From the NCBI GenBank assembly GCA_003597955.1, contig QZJU01000020.1, positions 77,459 through 126,001 on the forward strand: a stretch of DNA of 48,543 nucleotides. The letters are read 5' to 3'. This DNA comes from Candidatus Parcubacteria bacterium (GTDB lineage: Bacteria; Patescibacteriota; Patescibacteriia; PEXW01). The notes below the pieces were generated by a model. It was not told where the DNA came from. It worked only from the letters and a program-made list of their open reading frames with translations, and did no database searches. The position numbers were made by a program, and so were the translations under genes. Positions 25,001-31,377 of this stretch are shown here, one piece after another; positions within the stretch are counted from its first letter, which is position 1, and each line of letters opens with the position of its first letter.

Positions 25001-27523
25001 CGCAAATTTGACCAAGCTTGGCAGGGGCGCTGTCAAAGTTCCATTCAAAACTTGGGGTGAAGTACAGCCAAAATCCGGAGAATTATCGCACCGGCGGAAA
25101 TTAATGCGGGTGGCATCAGTTAAACTGTTCGCCCCTGAAGTTTGCATGTTGATATTAAAGCGGGCGCTTAAAATAATGTTTCGGCAGACTTCGGTTGAAT
25201 TCGGATAAGGATTTGGCGAAGGCAAAACCGAGGCGCTGGGATTGCAAGCCGCGTCTTGCACGACTTGCGGCACCGGATCTCGGGGAATTCGGTATTGTAA
25301 AGGGTTGGAATAACGGCCGTTAACATTCACTGAAAAATTATAAGTTCCGTTCGTTAAAGTCGCGTTCGGGGTGGAAGTTAAAGACTTGCCGTCGGCCGCC
25401 ACATTGCTGGCCGTGCCTGCGATCGTGTTGTAAACGGTGGAAATCGTTCCGCTAAAACCGTCGCCCGTGGCGTTTAAAGAAGCATTGCCGTTATTGCTGC
25501 TGGTGGGGTTTATCGAACACAAACTTGGTGCGTCTATATCTTTCACATCAAACCGGGCAAGGTTGCTCATGCCTCTGACATCGGCAAAACGGTCCGAATC
25601 TACTTGGATGTAGGCAATATCATTGATATTCAAACCTTCGGGCACTTGTACGATTATCTGGTTGTCGGTCCAGCCGCTGGTAGCGCAGGTTGGCACCGAA
25701 GCCGCAACATCAGTGCTTGTCGGCCGACGGAATCTTATAGTGCCATTAGTGCCAAAACCCGAACCAGTTATAGTCACTAGTCTGCCGGGTTTACCTTCTT
25801 GAGGGTAAACTCTTTCAATTCTGGGGTTTTGAATGTCTATAGCCGCCGCCGATGCTGGACTTGATTTATTTCCGACTTCAACCGTTATTGGTCCGTCAAC
25901 AGCGCCATTTGGCGTAGGTCCTAAAGGTCCAGCCGGGATAATGCTCTGAATTTGGGTGTGAGTGGCATTGACGCTTTGAACGCAAGCCACTGAACTAGCT
26001 TGATTTGGCAAAAACAAATTATTGAAGCACAGGCTGGTGGAACCGGTGTTCTGGTCGGCAATTACATTGCCGGCAAACCTAATAATCGGGCTGATGCCAA
26101 AATTCGAGCCCGTAATCGTCACCCTCTGTTGATTTGCGATATTGCCGTAATGGTGGGGAGCAGCGGAGAGCCCAGTGATAACCGGCGTGCAATCAACCGT
26201 ATCCGTGTCCGCAGTCTGAAATTCCCAAATATAATTATCAGCCGGATCATCGTCGGAATTACCGTCGCCGTTGCAGGAACCTATTCCGCCTTCGCAGTCC
26301 AAAGCGTTTAAACAGGTATCTTTGTAGCCGCTATATTTGCCGTTGTTTAAAGTGTTATCGGTCTCCGCGCTTAAAGTTACGCGATATCGGATGTTTCTCA
26401 CTAAAGGCTGGTTTAAGGTTACGGAAATCACCGAAGGCGTTGGCATGCTGACATTGGAAATCTGTGCTGTCACGGGCTGGCCATCAACCCTTTCCAGTTT
26501 GAGGTTGGCGGGATTCAATGCCGACAAAACATGCAAAGGCTCGGTGAACTGAACTTCAATTACCGGTGAAAGACACTGAATAGTTTCATTGTGTCCGGGT
26601 GAAGTAAGTGGATTATTACTGGTATCCAAAGCTACCCGCGGCGGGGTGCTGTCGCTGGTTGTGCCTGTGGTAAAACTCCAAGCGCCCGCCAAAGGAAAGC
26701 TGGAAGGTATGCTGCCCGGGGGCACGCTGCGAATGCCGGTCGCGTCAACTTGGTAAACCGTGTTGGGCGCATAATCATTGGCTGGAGTAAAAGCGACATA
26801 TTCACCAGAAAAGCCCACGACGCCGTTAACATTCGTGCCCCCGCTATCTGCCACGGAAAACGCGCTGGCTGGATCAATATCGTTTGCGTTTGGATTCGCC
26901 GCGGTCGGGGTCAAGCCGCCATAACGCGCCTGGACCGTTGCGCATAAAGACACATTGGTTTGCTGATCATTTGGATCCAACCATTGGGCACGGTATTGTT
27001 GAGTTGTCGGATTTACGCAGGTCGGATCTGGAATCAAAGTGCCCAGACCATTAGTCGGATCGCCGTCGCCATTTTCATCACATAAAGTGCAGGTCGGCGT
27101 TGGGTTGCCCACCACACAGCCTGCCGCCGAGGCTGACCCACCCGTGGTTTGGGTAATGAACCTTTGGATGAACAAAACAATTGCCCAGGCCACCAAAATA
27201 ATCACCAGGCCAATGGCGCCGTTGATTAAAATCTTTTTGGCTTTGTCGATTTGCTGCTGGTTGCCGCGCGCCATCATCCATACGAACCCACCATAGATCA
27301 TAACAATCACTGCCACCAGGCCGACAATGCCCAAAACCCATTTGATGACATTGATGATGGTTTCTTTCAAATCCGCGCTGCCCAAACCCAAACTCGCCCC
27401 CACATCTTCAAAGCTCAAGGCTTTGGCCAGCAAAGGCAAAGCCAAAACTCCCAAACCAACCAGACTAAGACCGGCTAAGCCAAATAGAATTTGTTTTACA
27501 AGTTTGCTTTGAATTTTTTTCAT
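19034..27523 (-). CDS. Giant surface protein: T4SS pilin-like N-terminus, IPT/TIG and bacterial Ig repeats
   Basis: About 2829 residues from the ATG at 27523; a TTG at 27541 would add six. Residues 1-35 look like a signal peptide, followed by a two-segment pilin-like module (INVIKWVLGIVGLVAVIVMI and ILINGAIGLVIILVAW) of the TrbC/VirB2 or T4SS_pilin type. Then come SbsA-like Ig domains, IPT/TIG domains (VTITGSNFG, VTITGSGFG), Cys-containing repeats, a non-repeat block near 1480-1830, and about nine Ig-like repeats of about 100 residues to the C-terminus, each opening with an APTV...SP or similar motif. No sortase signal is seen. Probably a long adhesin or appendage. Confidence 0.85.
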   Translation of the reverse strand: MKKIQSKLVKQILFGLAGLSLVGLGVLALPLLAKALSFEDVGASLGLGSADLKETIINVIKWVLGIVGLVAVIVMIYGGFVWMMARGNQQQIDKAKKILINGAIGLVIILVAWAIVLFIQRFITQTTGGSASAAGCVVGNPTPTCTLCDENGDGDPTNGLGTLIPDPTCVNPTTQQYRAQWLDPNDQQTNVSLCATVQARYGGLTPTAANPNANDIDPASAFSVADSGGTNVNGVVGFSGEYVAFTPANDYAPNTVYQVDATGIRSVPPGSIPSSFPLAGAWSFTTGTTSDSTPPRVALDTSNNPLTSPGHNETIQCLSPVIEVQFTEPLHVLSALNPANLKLERVDGQPVTAQISNVSMPTPSVISVTLNQPLVRNIRYRVTLSAETDNTLNNGKYSGYKDTCLNALDCEGGIGSCNGDGNSDDDPADNYIWEFQTADTDTVDCTPVITGLSAAPHHYGNIANQQRVTITGSNFGISPIIRFAGNVIADQNTGSTSLCFNNLFLPNQASSVACVQSVNATHTQIQSIIPAGPLGPTPNGAVDGPITVEVGNKSSPASAAAIDIQNPRIERVYPQEGKPGRLVTITGSGFGTNGTIRFRRPTSTDVAASVPTCATSGWTDNQIIVQVPEGLNINDIAYIQVDSDRFADVRGMSNLARFDVKDIDAPSLCSINPTSSNNGNASLNATGDGFSGTISTVYNTIAGTASNVAADGKSLTSTPNATLTNGTYNFSVNVNGRYSNPLQYRIPRDPVPQVVQDAACNPSASVLPSPNPYPNSTEVCRNIILSARFNINMQTSGANSLTDATRINFRRCDNSPDFGCTSPQVLNGTLTAPLPSLVKFAPAGNLDPGYWYEGRIQAGILSAAGVALPSDFVWHFKVRNSTEICTVDAVVVTPGRAGPLYTGQSQAFVAGGYTNTCSELTGTAGFSWTTSDASLSGPINLSTSTRPNDTNTAIVPAGTNSGTVDLRATLDNKTGVGQLVVDRFYCETNNDCQTRFNSYGLQCTGSYCDNNAKRCGPWINEIEFPTGTAGNLVNVKGCFFGDSKGDGEVYFNNPGIGQYAGSFQMCGPQNWTNDIIRVQAQPNSAPSASVWNVAVRTSSQYGGLTSNGNLTYTISNQCQSESGGTVTPPGTGVPILCSITPSAVKENSRVTFYGNLFNAVPGQGQTFFSQTGQPNFPASGQGGGTFTTTQVSNATVPVGTGTPTTSPNPQATVGTLAAGGYCIATPTPIQISCSANSDCLSSGCCINNTCQSTALLCTDNLIQSITPPAGNLTCTNQIFSVLFARRMQFNTLNTNTVRLINVSTNTEVPIDLRGINTPTQTQVDIMPRSLLAVGQYRIRIVGGANGVVAEDGKFLSADYFFPSAPAVYNVAVTAVVCKVDHVKIFRNGLARTSDTFFCSTSGCTVGGFVDDDEAAVAQNNHLFWAEAYDKDDHLLAVTAQAWTEADTNPTGSASNTFRGGDTGGLCAGAATNPGEGYCATSLNVPSGTESLSVKLTGAYGAGEGTASISINSFLCANPWPYAPNPWPFQDPNFGAGDLRSHNFETSFCGDNLGDYSLSNPTRGFNLNDPGLKKEYFLFVQEKDSNGVFRSTGDAIGVRIYENPNLLSPERWYKRQLNKNFSGSKTTIDGYPAIREGRTVYITGLTEFSSTPSPGLLSYVYVISHTDKAQPATTQIFEEFLKNLRFNQGVSYSLSRPLDQNEKTAIRRDVKRLQGYWEIVYAMEAYKTSKGFYPKLETGSFLKGISTDKWPSWQNELGRELNLSMPKDEVGWNSTLVQQYCPTPGYDPATCWNETLKRFTYPTDGVLPPKSQGSLYAIDSGGSPILLGTLEFPGTNGLVYAMPLALQYIQPPSLQNISGINPCAGTNGSSCAGFNFRVSGGNFASINSETQALALDTVAPTVSIDGPAAGNISGTVDASATAADTGGSGLAQVEFTVRSGTNVLQQGIVTSPSRDGKYHWSWNTRSLVNGSYVLRAIATDRAGNVSPNADRNYIINNPPGDFTAPSITLINPNSNTTWGAGAKNLSASATDNVGIAKIEFYLGTSKLAQAPDPACTSGCGNYTANVTVPAEVIAGFSDGVYTYSAVAYDTSGNTAIRQLQINLNRSSDNTAPTVQILTPSNGSSISGSYVDVNVNATDGGSGIDRVEFLVDGSLTPDFIDYTAPFLYAWPTGSYADGSSHNVRANGYDRAGNSATAVSNVTYSTATGPDTTRPIISNFLPADGTNVSNIVTISADLSDNAGLLRAQLRINGQDVALTGGALSQISSTSWRLNYAWNTLPENLGSNTISLILYDTSNNIASINRTVNVTNQISINFTSPRDNDTVQDNPTVLIRTQTLSSCSPAGVQAVDLYLDNLTTPFHSMNPAAGDCSVATNICTYNWTSAATTSDGRHTLYAIARDSAGCRGGDRISIVVSNQINDVTQPIIDSVDFSPALRSGRYTRTAETITVTAHDNTGGSGLATIEILVDSALVQTCSTSPCQVNWVPSVNKDYIVRVVVRDVANNGATQTLVVGYDNLAPTVVWQSPADGTSINVPPDTTLSAIADDPLSSGYASGIAAVFFFRNFFPLVPVGTAGSGGLYTWTGQPGYGNNLPFFARTEDRAGNPGQSGTVYLNILPPADTTPPPLPTLNFTPPLVNVSGTMYARGTLSVDATGNDPDSGISRIEILRDGTVVQTCNGPTAAGVPLTCNWTWNTTTAVNGQIYNISAIAYNTTGVPPNDASGPTVQAIRIDNSTIGLFWLPTNGQVVTGTITIDINTFDNLSGVASVTLYRNNPANTLLGNAALASCTLGNCHWTLSWNTGTVTPGPYQLLAEVRDRVGNLYSATVNVTVQ

Positions 27524-27584
27524 GCTTTTTTTAGCCGACAAGCTAACTTTTGGGCATGCCTTCCCGCGAAAAGCAGGAGAAATT

Positions 27585-28028
27585 TTAAGTGAGTAATTTT
27601 TTTACTAGAACCTGAACCATCTTGCCGTCCGCCTGGGTGCCAACTTTGGCCATAACTGATCCCATGACCTTGCCAAAATCCCTCGGGCCCTGGGCGTTAA
27701 CAGCGCCAATCTGTTCGCGGATAATCTTTTCGATTTCCGCCTCGGGCAATTGTTCTGGCAAATACTTTTTCAAAATTTCCAAGGCCTGCGTGTCTTTTTG
27801 GGCCAAGTCTTCGCGGCCGCCAGCCTGAAATTGCGTAATTGCTTCGGTTCTTCTTTTTATTTCCGAGGCAATCTGCTTTTCCACCTCGGCATTGGTCAAG
27901 TCTTCCCTTTTGGCAATCTTGGCATTATGCAGGACGCTTTTCAGAAACCGCAAAACTTCAACCTTATCGGTTTCTTTATTTTTCAAAGCTCCCACCAGGT
28001 CCGCTTCAATTTTCTCCGATAAATTCAT
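27585..28028 (-). CDS. GatB/YqeY-domain protein
   Basis: A 147-residue protein with the typical YqeY beginning MNLSEKIEADLVGALKNKE and an ending with GKVMGSVMAKVGTQADGK, similar to the tail domain of GatB. In GatB that domain contacts tRNA, but the function of free-standing YqeY is not settled. Its ATG overlaps the TAA of rpsU by one base (TAATG), so the two are translationally coupled, a common arrangement. Confidence 0.9.
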   Translation of the reverse strand: MNLSEKIEADLVGALKNKETDKVEVLRFLKSVLHNAKIAKREDLTNAEVEKQIASEIKRRTEAITQFQAGGREDLAQKDTQALEILKKYLPEQLPEAEIEKIIREQIGAVNAQGPRDFGKVMGSVMAKVGTQADGKMVQVLVKKLLT

Positions 28029-28315
28029 TATTTAAGCTTTACGTTCAAGAGTTTGGCTAAACTTCTGACCCTACCTCGGCCTTTGGACTTGGCCATTATC
28101 TCGTCTAGGCGGCCAATTTTTCTTAAATACTCTTTTTTGTCAGAAATTTTGGCCTTGCGAATGGCTTTTTCCTTATTTTGTCTTTCGTTTGGCGCGGGCA
28201 CATAATATTGGCCCTTTTTGGTGCGCAGCAAAATTCCGCTTTGCTGAACGCGTCGGTTAAATCGGCGAATTAAACTCTCGGATGATTCATTGTCTTTCTT
28301 CTTTACTTCAACCAC
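28028..28315 (-). CDS. rpsU: Ribosomal protein bS21
   Basis: A 95-residue basic small-subunit protein, longer than the usual 60-70 residues through a C-terminal basic extension. The core ESLIRRFNRRVQQSGIL is diagnostic. The start is a GTG at 28315, with AAGGAGGT upstream at a slightly long spacing. A promoter (TTGACA, 17 bases, TATATT) lies at 28397-28369 on the minus strand. It is the first gene of the block that continues through the yqeY-like gene and the giant surface protein. Confidence 0.92.
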   Translation of the reverse strand: MVEVKKKDNESSESLIRRFNRRVQQSGILLRTKKGQYYVPAPNERQNKEKAIRKAKISDKKEYLRKIGRLDEIMAKSKGRGRVRSLAKLLNVKLK

Positions 28316-28368
28316 GATATTAAGACACCTCCTTACAAGGGATTAAAAATAAAAATTTGAGTGAATTG

Positions 28369-28397
28369 AATATAACATTTCCACCAGTGTATGTCAA
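28369..28397 (-). promoter_or_regulatory. Promoter of rpsU
   Basis: Minus strand TTGACA, 17 bases, TATATT; a strong match to consensus. Confidence 0.85.
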
Positions 28398-28444
28398 ACC
28401 AAAAAATCCAAAATTTTATTGGATCAAAGTTTGCTCAAAAATAT

Positions 28445-28771
28445 TTAAAAATGCGTGCCGTGCAAAATATGGATATGCAGATGTTCGACTTCCTGACCGC
28501 CGTCCCGACCGGTCCGGATCAGGGTTTGAAACCCCGAGTGCTTCAATTTCAGAATTTTCGCGACCTGACCTATGCCAGCGATAATTTCGGCCATAAGCTT
28601 TTGGTCAACTGGCTCAAAATCCACCAGGCTGGCAATGTGCTTTTTGGGAATCAACAAAACATGCACCGGCGCCATGGGGTGAATGTCTTTAAACGCCACC
28701 AGGGTTTCACTCTCCCAAACAATTTCGCTGGGAATTTCTTTTTGGGCGATTTTGCAAAAAATACAAACCAT
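28445..28771 (-). CDS. HIT-family nucleotide hydrolase
   Basis: A 108-residue histidine-triad protein, standard length for HINT-type enzymes that cleave nucleoside phosphoramidates or related bonds. It begins CIFCKIAQKEIPSEIVWE, and the triad EHLHIHILHG (His-x-His-x-His, about 96-105) is intact. The exact physiological substrate is unknown for most bacterial members. It follows hisS by eight bases and probably shares its transcript. Confidence 0.92.
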   Translation of the reverse strand: MVCIFCKIAQKEIPSEIVWESETLVAFKDIHPMAPVHVLLIPKKHIASLVDFEPVDQKLMAEIIAGIGQVAKILKLKHSGFQTLIRTGRDGGQEVEHLHIHILHGTHF

Positions 28772-28779
28772 AAAAAAAT

Positions 28780-30144
28780 TTACTTCACCTCGGGATTCAA
28801 GATGATTTTGTCACCGTTCGTTTTTTTTATTCGTTTCTGAATCTCGGGTATAGCCTTGGAAAAATCAATCACTTCCTGAATGCCGCTTTCCATATCCCGA
28901 ACGAGAACTGTCCCGTCAACCATTTCTTTTTGACCCAAAATTAAGGTAAAGGGCGCGCGTAAGCGATTGGCGGCTTCCAATTGAGTCTTGATGCTAGTCT
29001 TAGAAAAAGTTGCGGCCACCTTGACACCCAGCGCCCGAAATTCCCGGAAAAGTTTTAAAGTTTTTTTCCGAGCGGCATCGCCCAGCTGCGCCAAAAATAC
29101 ATCGGGCCGCGGCGGCGTCGGCGGCTGAATACCTCGCGCTTTCATCTGAATGATGACTCTTTCGATGCCGCAGGCAAAACCTATTGCCGGCGTGGGTCGT
29201 CCGCCGAAAGTTTCCACCAAACCATCATAGCGCCCGCCGCCACCCAAAGCCGATTGCTGTTTCTCTGTGCCGACATCATCAGCTGGAATGTATTCGAAAG
29301 CCGTGTGGGTATAATAATCCAGACCTCTGACGATCCGGGGGTTTAGATCATAGACAACCTCCATATCGTCCAAATGTTCCAGGACTTTGGTGAAATGCTC
29401 TTTAGCTTCTTCCGAAAGATGATCCAAAAACGCGGGCGCGTCTTGCACCAAAGTCTGACAAGTCTCAACCTTGCAATCCAAAACCCGCATGGGATTTTTT
29501 AGCATCCGCTTTTTGCAGTCTTCACACAATTGACTCTTTCGGGATTTTAAATATTCGGTCAAAACTTTCACATAGGCAATCCGCGAAGCGGCGTCACCGA
29601 CCGAGTTAATCTGAACTTTCACCGGCAGACCCAGCTCTTGTAAAATAGTCGCGCCCAAAGCCACGGTTTCCGCGTCAACCACAGGGTGACCGTCACCAAT
29701 GATTTCAAAACCAAATTGCCAAAACTGCCGGTACCGACCACTCTGGGGCCGGTCATAGCGGAACATCGGACCTAAGTAAAACAACTTGATGGGCTGCGGC
29801 AAAGACATAAATCCGTGCTCCAGGTAAGCCCGAACCACACTGGCCGTGCCTTCGGGCCGCAAAGCAATATTATCGCCGCCGCGGTCGGTGAAGACAAACA
29901 TCTCTTTTTCGATAATATCAGTGTCTTTGCCGACCGACCGCACAAAAAGATTTTGTTCCTCCAAAATGGGGGTTTCAATCCTTTCAAAACCAAAATCTGA
30001 AGCAATGGAAACAACCTTGTTCATTACTAAATTCCACCAAGGCCAATCCACAGGCAGAATGTCTTTCATGCCTCGAACGAGGTTGGGTGTTTTACCTTTT
30101 TTGAGAATGAAAACTTCTGGGGCGGGGGTTTTTTTAGGCAACAT
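28780..30144 (-). CDS. hisS: Histidyl-tRNA synthetase
   Basis: A 454-residue class II synthetase that charges tRNA-His. Seen: motif 1 region (FGFERIETPILEE), motif 2 (FRYDRPQSGRYRQFWQFGFE, about 130-149), the His-specific loop LVRGLDYYTHTAFEY shape (VRGLDYYTHTAFE, about 273), motif 3 (ACGIERVI, about 327), and a C-terminal anticodon-binding domain from about 345. No truncation. Upstream lies lepB, downstream the HIT gene, all in one direction. Confidence 0.96.
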   Translation of the reverse strand: MLPKKTPAPEVFILKKGKTPNLVRGMKDILPVDWPWWNLVMNKVVSIASDFGFERIETPILEEQNLFVRSVGKDTDIIEKEMFVFTDRGGDNIALRPEGTASVVRAYLEHGFMSLPQPIKLFYLGPMFRYDRPQSGRYRQFWQFGFEIIGDGHPVVDAETVALGATILQELGLPVKVQINSVGDAASRIAYVKVLTEYLKSRKSQLCEDCKKRMLKNPMRVLDCKVETCQTLVQDAPAFLDHLSEEAKEHFTKVLEHLDDMEVVYDLNPRIVRGLDYYTHTAFEYIPADDVGTEKQQSALGGGGRYDGLVETFGGRPTPAIGFACGIERVIIQMKARGIQPPTPPRPDVFLAQLGDAARKKTLKLFREFRALGVKVAATFSKTSIKTQLEAANRLRAPFTLILGQKEMVDGTVLVRDMESGIQEVIDFSKAIPEIQKRIKKTNGDKIILNPEVK

Positions 30145-30158
30145 ATTTTTAAAAGCCC

Positions 30159-30767
30159 TTAAGGATTAATGAGTTGATAACTCGGCAGGGTATCGTTCTG
30201 AAAAGTATAGGACGGGGTGCGGAAACGCGTTAAGCGATCAAACGGCCAAGCGCGAATCCAGGTTTTCCCAACAATGTATTTCCGCGCAACTGGCCCGAAA
30301 ATTCTGGAATCCAAGCTGGCTGGCCGGTTATCACCCAAAAGCAAATATTGATCCGGGCCTAAACTTATGTTCAATGAGCCGGTTGTTAAAACAGTATTGG
30401 CTAAATACGCTTCTTCAAGCAAGCCTTGGCCATTTATGTAAACTTTATTATTGCTGATCGAAACATTCTCGTTTGGCAAGCCGATTACGCGCTTAATGAA
30501 ATACTGGCTGGGATCTTTCGGGTATTTAAAAACCACCACTTCGCCGCGTTTAGGATCTCGAAAGTGATAAGTTAGCTCATCAATCAGTAAGTACTCGTGA
30601 TCTTCGTAATTCGGTTCCATGGAAGCGCCTTTTACATAAAACGGCTGCAACAAAAGATACCGAACCGGAATAATGATGGCTAAAGAAATGGCCACAACTT
30701 TGATGGCTTCCCAGAGTACTAACCAGCCGGACATTGCTTGGGGATCTTTTTGGGGCGGATTTGGCAT
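30159..30767 (-). CDS. lepB: Signal peptidase I
   Basis: A 202-residue membrane protease that removes signal peptides outside the membrane. One N-terminal membrane segment (about 16-38) precedes the catalytic Ser in GASMEPN (about 49), the catalytic Lys in FIKRVIG (about 89), and the GDNRPASLDSR box (about 145-155). Single-segment topology is like Gram-positive enzymes. It begins the lepB-hisS-HIT run. Confidence 0.95.
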   Translation of the reverse strand: MPNPPQKDPQAMSGWLVLWEAIKVVAISLAIIIPVRYLLLQPFYVKGASMEPNYEDHEYLLIDELTYHFRDPKRGEVVVFKYPKDPSQYFIKRVIGLPNENVSISNNKVYINGQGLLEEAYLANTVLTTGSLNISLGPDQYLLLGDNRPASLDSRIFGPVARKYIVGKTWIRAWPFDRLTRFRTPSYTFQNDTLPSYQLINP

Positions 30768-30927
30768 AAGTTATTTTTAAGGAAAAAAATTTATTATTAA
30801 ATGGTGGCCACTGCTGGACTCGCCTGTCCTCCGCAGAAGCACCCGTCTGCTTCGCAGGATGGAAACCAGCGACTTTCCCGCCGTACGGCGGGACGCTAGG
30901 GCCCGCTTAGTCTGCTGATTATATTTC

Positions 30928-31004
30928 TGGTGGGGACGAGAGGACTCGAACCTCTGACCTTACGGATGTGAACCGTACGCTCTAACCAACTGAGCTACGT
31001 CCCC
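30928..31004 (-). tRNA. tRNA-Val (anticodon CAC)
   Basis: A full cloverleaf: GGGGACG acceptor, TAGCTCAGTTGGTTAGAGC D-arm, TACGG-TTCACAT-CCGTA anticodon arm, GGTTCGAGTCC T-arm and encoded CCA. The anticodon CAC reads GUG. Confidence 0.95.
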
Positions 31005-31088
31005 GAAACAAATTACAAGATATGAAACTTAGCATTGTTGAAGAGACGAAGCAGGCGCGGCGGGTAACTCCCGCCATTCGGCGGGATC

Positions 31089-31127
31089 CCCGATATTTCC
31101 GAAATCGAAGATTTCGGAAATATCGGG
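31089..31127. repeat. Perfect 18-base inverted repeat
   Basis: CCCGATATTTCCGAAATC, a three-base loop, and its exact reverse complement. It sits in the D-loop of the interrupted tRNA. Further GC-rich palindromes (CCCGCC / GGCGGG types) lie at 31065-31085 and 31186-31232. The region 31147-31327 holds no gene I can support. Confidence 0.85.
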
Positions 31128-31327
31128 ACAGCTGAGCTAGGTGGCCGCGACGGACTAACCAACTGCCTGTTTGCACACCGACCTACCCGCCAATGCTAAG
31201 CGAGAGCTGGCGGGGCTTGCAAGGTAGGCGGGCCCTCCTATCAAACCCCAATAAATATAGGCGAATGTGCGGAATTCTAACACATTTTCAAGTTTTGGCA
31301 AGGGCGAAGTCTAAAAATCTTAACGAC

Positions 31328-31356
31328 TTGACGGATTATTAGAAAATTGTTACGGT
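31328..31356 (+). promoter_or_regulatory. Promoter of the LytR-CpsA-Psr gene
   Basis: TTGACG, 17 bases, TACGGT, about 15 bases plus initiation distance before the ATG, so the leader is very short. Confidence 0.7.
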
Positions 31357-31377
31357 CAACATACAAACAGCGGTTCT

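Larger units (their letters stand above)
30802..31146 (-). other. Interrupted tRNA (5' and 3' pieces) enclosing tRNA-Val
   Basis: On the minus strand, 31146-31129 reads GGCCACC-TAGCTCAG, a clear tRNA acceptor strand and D-arm start, broken by an 18-pair perfect hairpin (31127-31089). At the far end, GCTGG-TT (30870-30864), a 41-base hairpin insert, then CGAGT-CCAGC-AGTGGCC-ACCA (30822-30802) is a complete T-arm and acceptor strand with the T-loop TTCGAGT split after its second base. The acceptor strands pair at six of seven positions. The intact tRNA-Val lies between. No anticodon arm is recognisable. It may be a decayed gene invaded by palindromes or a split tRNA. Confidence 0.6.

Noticed and set aside
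19034-27523. Plus-strand frames opposite the giant gene
   Set aside because: All are short shadows in a single long, domain-rich minus-strand gene.
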